DNA of 64,000 nt from Ochotona curzoniae (taxonomy: Eukaryota; Chordata; Mammalia; Lagomorpha; Ochotonidae), in the NCBI RefSeq assembly GCF_017591425.1, contig NW_024465777.1:1054001-1118000 (forward strand). The letters run 5' to 3'. This document shows positions 22,001 through 34,120 of this stretch, one piece after another. Position numbers and translations under genes: made by a program. The notes under the pieces are model-generated. The model was not told where the DNA came from and did not search any database. It saw nothing but the letters and a program-made list of their open reading frames with translations. Position 1 is the first letter of the stretch. Every line of letters starts with the position of its first letter.

Positions 22001-24115
22001 GGCAGCGTGGAGCACAGGGTAGGAGGTATGGAGGTGATACCGCATGTTCGCTCTACATCCCTTTTCAGTTCTGTAATCAATTAAACAAAGAGAAAGAAGC
22101 AGGTGCCTCCTGTCCACCAGGCCTCGGGGCAGACACTCCTGATGTGTTCCCTCCACTGGTCTGCTTGGACCCAGTTTTCAGAGGAAGAAACAGGCCTTAG
22201 CAGACGAATGGCAATGCTGGGAGTTGAGCTCAGGTCAGGGCCGTTGCTTAAGGCTAAGGGGACTTGGCTTTGTTTAAGGATGAGCAAGAAGACAGTGGTG
22301 ACAAGCAGGAGATTGATGGCAACAAGGATGATGATGACATTTTGCATCCTGGGTGGCAGGCGCAGGGTGAAGCATTGTCCATCCCACCATGCTCAGCTTG
22401 CCCCACACCCCTCATGCCTGATGGACAGACAAGGAGACTCCGGCAGGTGGGGCAGCAGTGGGCATGGAGTCCATCTCTTGGGCAGCGTCTTCCCTGGCCA
22501 CTGTATACTGGGCCCCTTCCCGTATCATTGGGTTTTTCTTACCCTCACCCCTTTCCATGGAGGGCCCAGTCCATGAGACCCCCCCAAAAAACATACTCAA
22601 AGCTCAACCCATTTCATCTGCAGATGGGGAAAACTGAGTCCCAGATAGATGCCCAGGTGAGCAAAGCCGGAGATCCCTGGAGGCTAGGTGGAGGGGGCTG
22701 GCACAAGGCGGAGCCCGGCTGCTGCTTTGGAAGAAGTTGAGTGCGGTGAGTGCAGCACTTCACAGCCCAAGCACCCCCACCTTCTTGCTGCTCTCAGCCC
22801 CCTTCCCCTGCATGGCCCCTCCCAGCCCTCCTGGCCCAGGAGCTGAGTCCTGCTCCCACCAGTGAAGGACCCTGGAGTGAGGAAGTGCAGGTTCGGGCTT
22901 CAGGGAGAGCAGTAGAGCTGCTGTGTTTTTTTTTATCCCTGCCCCAGCAGATAACTGGTCCGACTGCATTTTTCTCCCGCTGCCCCGGGGCCCTTGCAAA
23001 ATCAGCTTCAGACTGTGCTAAGGACGGGAATCAGAAAAGGCAGCTCGGCTCAGCTCCTCCTGGTCTAGGGGGATACTCTGGACAAGAACTTCCCTCCCCA
23101 TCCCTGTTCTTGCCTTGACTTCTGTCTTCCCCATACACATCCATGGGGGTCCGGTTAGGTAACCCTAAGGACCCCCACAGGGAGGAGGACAGGCTGGGAC
23201 GGATCGGCACAGTGCCCCAGGTGCTTGTGGCAGTGGGATCAGTTCCAAGAGCGCCCTTCCCGTGCTGTGGGGCCAGCGCCCTCCTCCCTGACATGCTCAG
23301 GGAAGGGACACTCGGTCTGTCCTCAGTGGTGTCAGTCAGGGACGAGCAGCATCCAGTCAACAGGGGCATAGGTGAGGGGTCCTGGGGAAGGGGGCTGGGG
23401 GAGGTGAGAGCCTCTTACAGGCCATCAGAACTGGGGAGGCACAGGTGGCCACCAGCAGGGATTGGAGCCAAGTATGCACATCGCCACCTAGGCCTGGAGC
23501 CGAGCAGCACAGCCCAACTGGGCTGCACCCCATGCAGAGTACCCCTGATGGGAAGGGACCTGGGAGCAGAGTGCCACCCCATAGGACTCTCAAGTTCACA
23601 GTGTGCACAGTGGCCAACTTTGGAATGTGTCTGTTCCTTCTGTCCAGGATTAGGAGCTGGAACAAGAGGTATTACCTCTCCAGGCCCATTTCCTCATTTG
23701 CAAACAGGGATGCTGTTTGTCCCCTTGGAGAAGAGGTGAGCACCTGTGGTATCAAGCACAAAATACCATCATCCAGGAAGTAGCATCCCCCAGGGAGCGC
23801 TAAGCACAAACCTAGAGTTCAATGAGTTTGAAGTGACCAAGGGCTCTTGTCCCGCTCCTGAATGCCTGAAATCGCAGGATGCTACAAGCTTTCATTTCAC
23901 TGCCTGAAGGAGTCAGGGGGCTTCACAGAGAACACAGGGCCTGCATAAAGTGGGGTTCTGAGGGATGTGCAGGAGATTTCCAGGCATCCAAGGACTCCAT
24001 GGCAACAGGAACCCCATCTGCTATGAGTGATATGAGTTTCTACAATTCCTGGCACAGAACAGAAGCCAGGAACAATGTGCTGGCTGCAGTGTGCATACAG
24101 GTGGTGCAAGTGAAC

Positions 24116-24255
24116 AGGTGACACTGCTGGGGCAGTGAGTGGGCAGGTGGCACTGCAGAGGTGGTCAGTGAGTGGGTGGCACTGCAGAGGGTCAGTGGGC
24201 AGGCGGCACTGCAGAGGTGGTCAGTGAGTGGGTGGCACTGCAGGGGCGGTCAGCA
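24116..24255. repeat. 29-bp minisatellite, about five copies
   Basis: The phrase 'cactgc' recurs at 24,122, 24,151, 24,180, 24,207 and 24,236, giving a period of 29, 29, 27 and 29 bp. The unit reads roughly 'ggtggcactgcagaggtggtcagtgagtg'. Copies are highly similar, so the array is likely recent. Confidence 0.85.
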
Positions 24256-24616
24256 GAAGCAGAGGTACAGAGGCATGTGTGTGCTAGGGAGACTGCCTTG
24301 CAAAGCCTACCCCCTCTTCCCCGGGAGCCACAGGTGAAGTCCAAGCGCTGGGTTCCCAATCAGCCTCTGCGCAGGTGGAGCTTTGCTGGGTGATTCTGCA
24401 TACTTTCTGAGAACGAAGTGGGTGACGTCAAGTAGGAGAGGCCTACGGAGAGGAGCTGCGGTTTCAGGCAGGAGTGACAGTGAAGGCAGTTCCCGGCCAT
24501 GTGACATCAGAGCAGAGACCACCCCATCCTGCTGAGGCTGGGCAGACCCCAGCGCTTGAGGCCTCCCTGTGGCCCTTTGTCCTTGTCCAGGCTGCCTGGC
24601 TCATCCACTTTATCAT

Positions 24617-24905
24617 GAATTTTTAAGATTTATTTAAAAGTCAGAATCACAGAGAGGGGAGGAGGGACGCAGAGAATCTTCCATCTACAGGTGCACTTGC
24701 CTAATGGTTGCAATGATCAGTGCTGGGCTAGGCCAAAGGCAGGAGCCAGGAGCTTCTCCAGGTCTCCCATGTGGGTGGCAGGGCCTCAAACACTTGGATC
24801 ATTTGCATGGCTTTTCCTGAGCCATTAGCAGGAGCTAGATCAGAACTAAAGCAGCTGAGACATAAACAGGTGTCGCGGGTGGCAGCTTAATCTAGTCTTG
24901 GCCCA
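24617..24905 (-). mobile_element. Lagomorph C-type SINE, minus strand
   Basis: The reversed tail 'tttttaagatttatttaaaag' is followed by 'agaatcttccatctacaggtgcact' and 'gccaggagcttctccaggtctcccatgtgggtgg'. The reversed middle and head ('gcagcttaatctagtcttggccc') come last. It is nearly full length and moderately diverged. Confidence 0.85.
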
Positions 24906-25060
24906 ATCACTTTGTACCTGTGTGAGCTGGACCATCAGATTGGTCTCTCTTAGCCTCAGTCTCCTCATCTGTTAAATGGGGGTGAATGGTACCTGCTTCC
25001 AGGGTAGCTAAGAATATTGCATCTGTTGTCATATGAGGAGGGCTCAGGGTCATGCGCACA
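24906..25060 (+). repeat. MIR ancient SINE
   Basis: The sequence 'tgtgtgagctggaccatcag' and 'ctctcttagcctcagtctcctcatctgttaaatgggggtg' is the plus-strand MIR core. It continues into 'agggtagctaagaatattgc'. It directly abuts the SINE to its left. Confidence 0.75.
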
Positions 25061-25351
25061 CTGGGAATGGGTCTGTAGTACTGACCAGGACCACCCCATT
25101 GATCCCACTACTCTATCTCTGTCCCCCTGAGGCACCAACCTTGGGGTCTTGTCCAAGCCTCTGGAAACGGGAAGAACCTCCTGGGAAAGTGTGGTGGGCA
25201 GGACAAAAGAGTAAGGATAGTGTCTCTTAGCCCTTCCACCTGTTGGAGCCATATAATGGCCAGGCAAGCCCTCAGTTCTATGCCAGGATGGTGCCAAGTC
25301 CTGTCCAGGCACATTTTATCTGTATTTGAAAGTCACCACCTGCTTCCTCCC

Positions 25352-25468
25352 AGGGGGCACGTTAGCAGGAAGCCAGCGTCAACAGCAGAGCCAGGACTAG
25401 AACCCAGGTACCCTGATATGAGGTGCAATTATCTCAAGTGACGTCTTCAGCGCTGTGCCAAGCCCCCA
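25352..25468 (-). mobile_element. Partial C-type SINE (5' half), minus strand
   Basis: The tract 'cacgttagcaggaagccagcg', 'agccaggactagaacccagg' and 'cagcgctgtgccaagcccc' is the reversed head half of the SINE. The B-box region appears as 'ctagaaccc'. The 3' half of the element is not recognisable to the left. Confidence 0.65.
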
Positions 25469-28400
25469 CGCCCTTTCCCTGCCTCATTGTCTTGTAGCAG
25501 CCTCATGACTCCCCTGGGAGGTGACCCCTCCTACAGACAAGCACACTGCCGTATCCAGAACCGGTGAGTCACAGATTCTCTGTTCAGCCTGACCCGAGGG
25601 TGCACAAGAGAAATGTCTTCCAGCTTGCATCAGGGGAACCCTGGCTGAGCACTCCACTCTCCAAGGAGGCACAGGTTTCCATGAGTGGGCTACAATCAGA
25701 GTGGACCCAGGGCCCGTGCCTTGCAGCGGCTGCTGTGGCCTTTCTCAGGGGGCAGCTGCAATTCTGACCACCCTGTGCACCAACACAAATGCAGCTGCGC
25801 TACTTCAGGATCAAGAGACAGAGGGAGACAGGGAGAGTCTGGGAGGAGGGTCATTCCACCTGCAGGAGCACTCTGCCCATTGGTCCCCAATGGCAGTGTT
25901 AAGGTCACGCCCAGGAGCTTCAGCAGCCCAAGGAACGGAAGGGAGGTCAGAGCAGCTACAGTCATGAGCAAGGGGAGGGGCTGGAGGAGGGGAAGGGCTG
26001 TTGCTTTCTCCCCAGAATGCCACAGGACCAGGAGATGTGTGACTGGCATTCCTGGGAGGGATGATAAGCAGCAAAATATGCATAGGAGTGCCACTCAGTG
26101 CCACCCCACCTCACACCCATGAGAGTGGCTGGCATCAAACACACCAACAAACCAACACCAAGAAAACAATACAAGTGAAAGCAGGAGCTCAAGGCCACGA
26201 GGGTACAGGTGTTTGTAGTACCGAACAGGTGAAACCACTGAAAGGTCCAAGGAAATGGTGGGGTGGCTACAGCGGGGAGCAGAAAGTGGTCCACGCAACA
26301 GAATAGGAGCAGAAGAGGAGAGGAACCCAGGCTCCCGCTACAGCAAAGATGGGCTTTGAGAAAACCATGTCAAGTGCCAGAGGCCAGTGATGGACAGACA
26401 AGACGGTCCCTGGAGGGAATCAGACAGTGGACTGGCGACTGCTGTGGGCGGGAGCCAGAGTGAGCACTGAAGGACTCAGCACCGGACTGTTGGGACCCGG
26501 AGAAGGACTGAGACAAAGTCACTAGCACCAGCAGGCTGGAGTGGTCACGTGAAGGCTCATCTTGCCCACAACTCGTCCTCCTGCCTGTGGGCCAGACACA
26601 GCTGGACCTTTCCCAAGTTCCTCTGTGCGGTGATCAGCGGGGCGTACCCAGGGGTTCCCAGCCTCCCCAGGTGTAGAGACATAACTGGGAAAACAGCAGA
26701 CTTAGGAAGGCCATGCCAAGGGGCATCCCAAACCCTGGCCCATTCAATGGTCTTAGCCCGCCTGAGGAGCTGCCGGGGGGCAGGGGGACTTCTCCATGCT
26801 CCAATGGGGAAACCAAGTCTCAGGGGAATATGTGCCTCTCCAGGCAACGTGCACAGTGGCCTGGACAATGAGTCCAGCCTGGAGGAGTTCAAAGGCAAAG
26901 TGGAGATGCTGGCTGAGGTTGGAGATGCTGTGTGGGCCGGGGACGAGGCAGGCCAGCCCGGGAGCGACTGCAGGGCCAGCGGGGTCTCCTCTTTGTTTCC
27001 AAGCATAGGGCAGAGCCGTCAGGGTCCCATCCCAGTTTTGCAGCCTCTTCCCTCCGGAAGAGCTGTAAGCTTGGACACGGCCACCTGCTGCAACATGCAA
27101 GCCTCTGGCTTTTTTTTTCCACAGCCAGAGCTGGGGCAGCTCAGGCTGGGATGCTCCTCAAAATGGCCCCGTAAGTCCGGGGTGTGCAGCCGTGGGAGGC
27201 AGAGGTGTTCCCTGGCTCGTCCAGGACTGTGTCTGGCTGCAGAGTGTTGGCGTCACAGCAGGGTGACCGGGGCCAGGCAGAATGGAGCATCCTTCATCCT
27301 CCTCTCGCCTTTAGCAGGGGCTTCCACCCTCCCATGGGGCCCAGCCCGGCCAAGGGGAATGTTATCTCCCCCACGAAGGGCACCCTCCCTCTGTCTCAGG
27401 CCTTCATTCCTGTGGGGAGCAGCCTCCAGTCAAAGACCTCTGTCCAGGCATGCAGTGTCAGAGGCAGCCTCCTCGCCCCAACCCCAACCTTGGGTTGGTG
27501 CTTTGGGTGCAGTTTGTCCAGGGGTGGACCCGGGGCCCGGTCCTCCAGTCTCAGGTTGATTGAGGGCGGTGGACTTGGGAGCCAAGTGAGGACTCCCAGG
27601 ATAATTTCTGGGAATTTGCCACCACACCAGGGAAAGATGTGGTTATGCTGCTAGAATGGAAGCCAAAGCTGCTGTGGCACAGGGAGAGCCTGCTTGCAGA
27701 TGAACGCAAAACAGCAGAAAGCAGAGGGCAAGACTGGAGAACAACAGCTTCCCCAAAAACCAGCAGTGAGCACCTGGATCCAGCTGTGCTTGAAGCTAAA
27801 GATCCATGAACATTACAGAAGCTAACGAATTTCCCTTCCTGCTTAGGATGGTGGTTTGGGTTGTTTCTGTTCCTTGCAATGGAAATGGATTTCCACCCCA
27901 GTCCTTGTTTATGATACACAGCCTCTGTCCCCCTTCCCTGCCCACGGTGGAGCTGGGGCACCCCAGCTATGCCCCTTGGCAGGGACTTCCTGAGTCTGCC
28001 GTTTTCCCAGTTATGTCTCTAAACCTGGTCTCACCCCTGTCTTATCTTTTGTTCTGTGCCCAGGAACTATAGGAGGAAGGTGGTCACGGACACAGAGGGG
28101 TCAGGAATGGGCAGGAGAAAGAGAGAGAAGGGGAGGGGAGGAGAGATTTACTCGGTAGGGAGGGTGGGCGATGAGGCGTGGTCAGAGACGAGGTAAGCCA
28201 GGAGATGCCACTTGTGTGACCCCGAGCAGGTCCCGCACCTTTGGCTTCAGCTGGTCTCACTGTCTGGATGGGGGATCACCTCCCTGGCTCTGACATGCTG
28301 AGGGCCTGGCTCCCAGCCCCCACTGCAGGCAGGCCTCTTCTGCTGGGGCCAGCGGGGGGCAGGGGTGGAGGTGAGGCTGCGCTGGGCCTCCTGGCTCCCG

Positions 28401-28994
28401 GCCACGCCGCCTGCAGCCTTCAGATCCTGAGTCATCTTCCAGTCAGCGGGTGACCGCTCTGTACCCCTGTCTCCCCGCCAGCCCCATGACCCCTGGCGGT
28501 GCCCAGGACCAGGCTGTCCCAGGCACGCAGCGAGTGGAAATCACAACACTGACCCAGCACACAGGAAGTGGGGAGGACAGGGCTGCGGGGTGCCCATCTC
28601 GGGGAGACAGCTAGCTGAGGGATGAGCACAGAGCCGAGTTCGCCGTCATGGGTTACCACATCACTGCCTATCACCCACCAGGGCTGTCCTTGCTGGCTCT
28701 GGGAGACCCCTGCCCAGAAATCCCCTCTTCTGTAGCTACCCCCCCACCACTCAGCCCCAGGAGTGGAGCTGCTGGTTTCCTTTGAGGCCATAGGACCCCT
28801 GGGTCCTGCCTCCTGTCAGCAACACACAGCAGCTCCCCGCTGCCCCCACAACACCCCACCCTTTGCCCTGTCTTCCTAGCCTCTGCAGAGCCCGAACGGA
28901 GGCTGTACCCCCACAACAGGCTCCTGCACTCACTCAACAGATTGGGAAACTGAGGTTCTGAAGATTTCTGTGGCACTTGTTTTAAGGCCAGGAT
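25469..28994. other. Mostly single-copy DNA, no supported gene
   Basis: The longest non-L1 frame of the window (336 codons, 26,549-27,559, plus strand) lies here. It is GC-rich and overlaps minus-strand frames of similar size. It has no domain I recognise and no splice-flanked conservation pattern, so I do not call it a gene. At 26,095-26,310 the text 'cccacctcacacccatgagagtggctggcatcaaac' resembles an old L1 3' end. Near 27,765-27,885, 'gatccagctgtgcttgaagc' looks like an ancient repeat. Confidence 0.45.
26095..26310 (+). mobile_element. Old L1 3' end fragment
   Basis: The phrase 'accccacctcacacccatgagagtggctggcatcaaac' corresponds to the old mammalian L1 3' text 'taccacctcacacctgttagaatggctattatcaaa'. 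It is followed by a diverged 'gtgtttgtagt...ggtggg' tract. It is strongly degraded. Confidence 0.55.
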
Positions 28995-29312
28995 TGGGGA
29001 CAGGCATTGTAGCATAGTGGGTTAAGCTGCCATCTATGATGCCAGCATCCCATATGAATGCCACTTCAAATTTCAGCTGCTCCACTTCTCTTCCAATTCA
29101 CTGCCAATGGTCTGGAAAAGCAGCAGAGGATGGCCAAGTGCCTGGTTCCCTGACACTCACGTGGGACACAAGGGCGGAGTTCCTGGCTGCTGGCTTGGAC
29201 CTGCCCCCTTCCCCACTCCCAGCTGTTGTCACCATTTCAGGAGTGAATGTGTCAGCAAAAGATTTCTCTTTGTGTCTCCCTCTCCCTGTGTGTAACTCTG
29301 TGCTCTACTCCT
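28995..29312 (+). mobile_element. Lagomorph C-type SINE, plus strand
   Basis: The head reads 'ggggacaggcattgtagcatagtgggttaagctgcc', the middle 'cagctgctccacttctcttcca' and the 3' part 'aggagtgaatgtgtcagc', with a tail near 'ctctccctgtgtgtaactctg'. It is an older, diverged copy. It shows the alternative head 'gcatagtgggttaagctgc' found in older C-repeat subfamilies. Confidence 0.85.
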
Positions 29313-29937
29313 CATGGTCTCACTTCGTCCTCACTTCATCCTCTCTGAGGGCCTCAGCAGTGAGCATGACTCAGGTCTGAGCTGAGCCTGGTCTGATCCC
29401 CAAAGCGTTGCTTCAGTGGCCCTGCCATGCTAGGGAGTAGCAGGTGCCTGGCCTTGACCGTCCACTCCAAGGCTGTCCCGGCAGGCCCAGGGTCTCAGGC
29501 AATGGCCGTGTGTACACAGATGCTTGTGTTTACAGAGGGGCCCCTGGAGGACACCTGGCCCTCTCTCTCCAGAGGGTATGTCTGAGTCGGTCTCAACTCT
29601 TGGGGATAGACCCTGGGGTTTGGAAGTGGCCACAGGTAAAAGTGGATCAGGAAGTGCTGCTGGTGGCCAGGAGCCTCTGGGGGAAGTAGAGCTTCTGGCT
29701 TAGGCCTTGGAGCCCCCTCCCTGCCCTCCAGGGTCTCCCATTCCGGAAAGCCAATGCAGATTCTGGGGTCCTGTGCCCCCGCACTCCCTAGCTGCATGGA
29801 GTGGGACAGGCTTGCCTGCACTCTCACAGGGCTCTGAGGTTTATGCCCGAGCTCACCCAACATGGTGCCACCAACACTTGCTGGTGGCTTAATCTAGGGC
29901 ATCTGGTAAAGCATCTGGTGCTTTCTTCTAAATTCAA

Positions 29938-30178
29938 AGCTTTGCTTTATTTATTTAAAAGCACAAGAGTTTTTAACCTGTTGGATTATGTCCTGGATGA
30001 CTGTAACAGCTGGGGCTGGGCCGGGCCAAAGCTGGGGCTAGGGACTGAATCCAGTTCTCCCAGGTGAATGACAACGACCAAGTCCTGGGGCCACATCCAC
30101 TTCCTCCTGGAGTGCGCATTAGCAGGAAGCTAGAATCTGGAGTGGATCTGGGATTTGAAAGCAGATGTTGTTGTACAG
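29938..30178 (-). mobile_element. Lagomorph C-type SINE, minus strand, internally deleted
   Basis: The reversed tail 'ttgctttatttatttaaaagc' is followed by 'aacagctggggctgggccgggcc', then 'cagttctcccaggtgaatg' and 'cattagcaggaagctagaatctggagtgg'. Its length is shorter than the roughly 310-330 bp norm, so parts are missing. Confidence 0.75.
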
Positions 30179-31690
30179 GATTTATCCATCACGAGGCTCA
30201 AAGCTGGGACACACAAGGCATCTGACCTTCCCTTCCCCCTTCCGCAACCAGTTCCAAATGACCTGGTGGGGCAGGCAGGAAGCAACTCTCCACACTGGAT
30301 TTTCACACTTCCTTAGTACCAGGGTGGAAACTGACTTTTGGAGCACAGAGAAGGTACATCACGGATCCTATCGATTAGTGATGTCTGCCGTAGGCACAGC
30401 AAAGGAAGTGCCGGGGTGCATGCTTCGTTCATGCAGCGGAGAGTACCATAGTCCTGGTTTCTGTTTGGCTACAGGCACTCTCATTACCTGTGTTTAAGCT
30501 TGGCATAAATCAGCAACAATAATTCATCACACTTAATTACGGGGTACTTCCATGTGCCTTGTGTCTCTATACTTTTACCGTCCCTCTGCAAGAGATGTGA
30601 TCACGGGCCGAGGCAGGAGCTGAGGCTCAGGATTGGGACCACGGCTAGTCCATAAGGCACCTTTATGTTTGTTACATCTCAGTGGGCAGAGCCCAGGACA
30701 GATATTTTAACTCCATCCACCTCATCACCCCAGGTGCCCTTGTTCAGTGCACAACCTGAGTAACTGTTCATAGCAGCTCTATTCAGTGTCTTGCCAAACC
30801 TCACAGTTATAGCTGCCCTTCCAAATTCAGTTTTCATTTTACTGCCTGCAGCACGCAAGCTACCTTGTGGGTCTCAGACCCCCTATTCAGGCCACAGGAT
30901 AGACGCATGTGGTCTGAGACCAAGGAAGGGGACAGAGGGACCCACAACCTTAACAACTCAGTCTGTGTTTGTGCTATAAACCTGCAAGACACAGCTGGTG
31001 CCTGCCCTGGCTGCCGGTTCCCGCGGGGATCCTGTGGTATGAATAGCAGCAGTGAGGCCCTCCAGGAGGAGGTGCGGCCTCTCCCCAGGCCTCTGGCCCT
31101 TGGCCTCCACCCTCTGCCGGACACTGGAAGCCTGGGGTGAGGCCTGCCCTTGGCACTTGGCACTGCACATTCCTTCCCGCTCGTTTTCCGCCCTGGGGAT
31201 TAGCACGGGGCTGGGCCTCTGCACGCTGCTGTCGTGTGGGACGCTTGGAAAACACGGCTCTGAAAGCAGAGAAAGTGTGAGCCGTCAAGAAGGCGGGTGT
31301 GGAAGGAGAGAGGCCGTCCGAGGAGGGGAAATTTACAGTGTTCATTAGGCCGGCTCTGAGGACACCGCAAGACCTGCGCGAGTGCCTTCCAGAGGTGAGC
31401 ATGGTGGTTTTATGGCGAGAACCCGGTGTGTTGGCACCCCCGGCGACAGCCCATAACATTCCCTCCCAGGCGCAAGATGGAGCCGCCCGTCCTGAGGCCG
31501 CCAGGATCTGCTCTGTTCCCTGGGCCGTGGCCCGGGAGCCAGGGCCCAGGGAATTCACTGGAAGCTGCCCAGCAGTGAGTCGCCAGCCTCCTGTGGGCCT
31601 CGCCAGAACCAGTACCCTTCCCAGGAGTCCTGGCCACACTTTACCAATGAGAGGGACTTGGCAAAAGACAACATCAAATGTCACAGAGGT
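30179..31690. other. Single-copy DNA, no supported gene
   Basis: I see no gene. An AT-rich tract at 30,490-30,560 ('aacaataattcatcacacttaattacgg') could be conserved noncoding DNA. The 31,300-31,560 part is CpG-richer than its surroundings, but no exon can be defended. A 236-codon minus-strand frame at 30,974-31,684 overlaps plus-strand frames and carries no recognisable domain. Confidence 0.45.
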
Positions 31691-31699
31691 TAGGGGTCA

Positions 31700-31798
31700 T
31701 TTGGTCTGGATTCTGCTGACAATACCCGCTGATGTGTGATCTTGGTCAAACCGATGGCTCTCCTTGAGCCTCAATTTCCTCATCTATAAAATGGGAGC
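31700..31798 (+). repeat. MIR fragment interrupted by SINE
   Basis: The tract 'gtgtgatcttggtcaaaccgatggctctccttgagcctcaatttcctcatctataaaatggg' is the MIR core. It ends where the C-type SINE begins. The downstream half of the MIR is not obvious after the SINE. Confidence 0.7.
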
Positions 31799-32118
31799 AG
31801 GGACTGGCACAGTGATGTCATGGGATAAATGCCTGCAACACGGGCATCCCATACGGGCACTGTCAGTTCGAGACCCAGCTGCTGCTCTTCTGTTCCAGCT
31901 CCCAGCTGAACGTGTGGGAAAAGCATCAGAAGGCGGCCCAAGTCGTTGGGCTCCTGCCATCCTCATGGGAGACTGGGATGAAGCTGCTGACTTCAACCTG
32001 GCCCAGCCCAAGCTCTTGTGGGCATTTGGGCAATGAACCAATGATGGGAGTTCTCTCTGTCTCCCCTTATCTCTGAAACTCTAGCTTTCAAATAAATAAA
32101 TGAATAAATCTGTCTTAA
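31799..32118 (+). mobile_element. Lagomorph C-type SINE, plus strand
   Basis: The head reads 'gggactggcacagtgatgtcatgggataa' and the B-box-like region 'cagttcgagacccagctgctgc'. The middle and 3' part match the family, and the tail reads 'tctagctttcaaataaataaatgaataaatc'. It is inserted into a MIR. Confidence 0.85.
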
Positions 32119-33100
32119 AGTGGAGATTGTCACTATGAAGCCATGGGGAGGACTCAGCCAGACATTGCAAGGGAAGCACTGAGCGGGGCATGGGGATGCC
32201 CGGATGTGCAGTAAGCACTGATGGCAACTATGGCTTCCACAGTCAACATTATTCAGCTTGAGCCCTTGGGACAGTGACCTTGTGCTTGGTGTATCACCGT
32301 GGTTGTGACAGTGGGGGGAGGACCGCTCAGAGCTGCCCACCCTCTGCAGGAATAGAGAAACCACAGCCATCCCTCCCAGCCCTCACCCAGCACACGGCAC
32401 CCCGCCCCCCACCCCACCGCTGCCCAGTCGTGTGCCATCTTGCCTTGTGGAGTCTCAGTCTTGGTGGTAACTTGATGGCAAAGGCTGGTGCTAATGTACT
32501 AGTCAGCCTCCCTCTGTGCCATGTGCTCATTTATTCTTTCATTCTCTAGATGCTTATCCTGGGAGTGCCATCCCGGAGGCCAGGCAATGGGCTGGGGGCT
32601 CGGTGCAGCACTCACAGAGCACATTCCCTGCCTCCCTTGCTCCCAGTCTTCCAGAGCTTTCCTGGGACCTGCCTCTCTGAGCTTATGTTCCCTGCTTCTG
32701 GTGGTTCAGACAGTCCCTGACCTCCTTCTAGAATATTCCCTCCTCCTTCTGTCAGAGTCGTCTTGGCTGCATGCAAGAAGCCAGTTCCGGCCAGCTGCAG
32801 GCTGTGGGAGGCTTGGACCTCAAATTTCTGTCTTCCAAATGTCACTCTTCTTTTGGTACATAGAGTGGCCTCAGCGTTTAAGCTCTGGGGACCTGTGGGC
32901 TGACCTGGGCAGGATCGAGAAAGTCACGGGGCTGGTCTGAGGAGCACCAGTTCCACAGCTTTGAGGTGTCCTAAAATTACCCAATTCCAGTAGTTTGGCC
33001 TCAGGGGTTGTTGGGGTTTGTGAGGGCCCTCCTGTCCCTGCATCCAGGCCGCTTCCAACCACAGCTACCTTGTTTAGTGCCAGATTTAAGAATCATGGGT

Positions 33101-33404
33101 CAGGCCTGGCATGATAGCTCACTGGTTAATCCTTGCCTTGCAAGCGCCAGAATCCCATGCAGTGTCCCAGCTGCTCCACTTCCCATCCAAGTCCCTGCTT
33201 ACGGCCTAGGAAAGCAGTTGAGGACGGCCCAAAGCCTTGGGACCCTGCACCTGTGTGGAAGACCCAGAGAAAGCTCCTGACTTTAGATACTCTCGCTCTG
33301 GTCACTGTGGCCACTTGGGGAGTGAACCAGCAGATAGAAGATCTTTCTCTCTGTCTCTCCTTCTCTCTGCAAACCTACCTTTCCAATCAAAATAAAAGAA
33401 GCAG
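33101..33404 (+). mobile_element. Lagomorph C-type SINE, plus strand
   Basis: Full length: 'caggcctggcatgatagctcactgg', 'ctccacttcccatccaagtcc', 'gttgaggacggcccaaagccttgg', 'ggccacttggggagtgaacc' and a tail 'cctttccaatcaaaataaaag'. It belongs to the subfamily with the 'gccttgcaagcgcc' head. Confidence 0.9.
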
Positions 33405-34120
33405 CAGCATGGGCCAGGAGCCATAGTGCCCGGCCTTAAATCTCACCTCCACCACCTGTGAGCTGTGGGACCCTCAAGTCCCTTACTCTATTGCAGCTAG
33501 CATCATCCCCAATCGAACAGCAATGTTGCCACCTCAGATGTCACTGAGAGGACTCAAGTGACGTATTTGCCAATTTCAAAGAGCTCATGGAAAACACCGA
33601 TTGTTTACAAAGCTCTGTGTGGATTTTTGTTTTTGCACCAAGATAAGCATCTTTGCATTTCCTTTTCCCATTAATTTTTCAGAAGTCCCCTGGCAGGTTA
33701 CAGCAGGCTGGAGAAGCACCAATTGGGCATGCCTCTACTACACAGAGCAGCCCTGCCACCATCTCTTTCCATAGCAGGTTTCAGTGGAATTTTTCATAGG
33801 AGAAAAGGCTGCTTCTTGTTGCTTAAGATATTGCCAGAGACGTCTTTCTTCCAGTGCTCACTTGCAGGGTCCTCTCCCTCACTGGGCTCTGTTTCATTTT
33901 CTAGTACAGTTGTGAGACTGCCCAGCTCGGAACCCTCACTCTGGGCTTGTGTGAGGGGCTGCTCCTTATGGACATCTGCTGCAGGCTCCTTCCGGGAGAT
34001 GCACCTGCCCAGCTGGTCTGGGAGAGAGAGGTTTGGACCCTGGCTCCCAGGAGCTGGGGAACAATCCAGCCTCTGGTCTGCTCAATTTTCTCCTTTTCCT
34101 ATCGGCAGTCAAAAATTGTG
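33405..34120. other. Single-copy DNA plus diverged repeat fragments
   Basis: No gene is recognised. A MIR-like phrase lies at 33,425-33,490. At about 33,565-33,700, 'gagctcatggaaaac' and 'tttgtttttgcaccaagataagcatctttgcatttcc' resemble the 3' end of an old lagomorph interspersed repeat seen in both orientations in such genomes. That assignment is weak. Confidence 0.4.

Larger units (their letters stand above)
20515..24111. other. Single-copy DNA with MIR fossils
   Basis: No gene is recognised. MIR fragments lie at 21,672-21,840 and 21,880-22,000. An AT-rich island at 21,060-21,420, containing an A13 run near 21,236, may be conserved. A minus-strand frame at 22,081-22,347 opens with a hydrophobic stretch (ILVAINLLLVTTVFLLIL). 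It is short and GC-neutral, has no recognisable family, and is treated as chance. Confidence 0.45.

Noticed and set aside
22081..22347. Short minus-strand frame with a hydrophobic N-terminus, possible small membrane protein
   Set aside because: No promoter, no family and no supporting context. The hydrophobic run comes from an A/T-biased antisense tract.
25795..25935. Possible minus-strand SINE ('gagacagagggagacagggagag')
   Set aside because: Only a purine-rich tract and weak later similarity; the diagnostic SINE middle is missing.
26549..27559. 336-codon plus-strand open frame, the longest outside L1
   Set aside because: GC-rich, with overlapping minus-strand frames of comparable length. 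No recognisable domain and no codon or splice pattern I could defend. It is consistent with chance.
30974..31684. 236-codon minus-strand open frame
   Set aside because: Overlaps several plus-strand frames and has no family resemblance. It is probably a consequence of high GC content.
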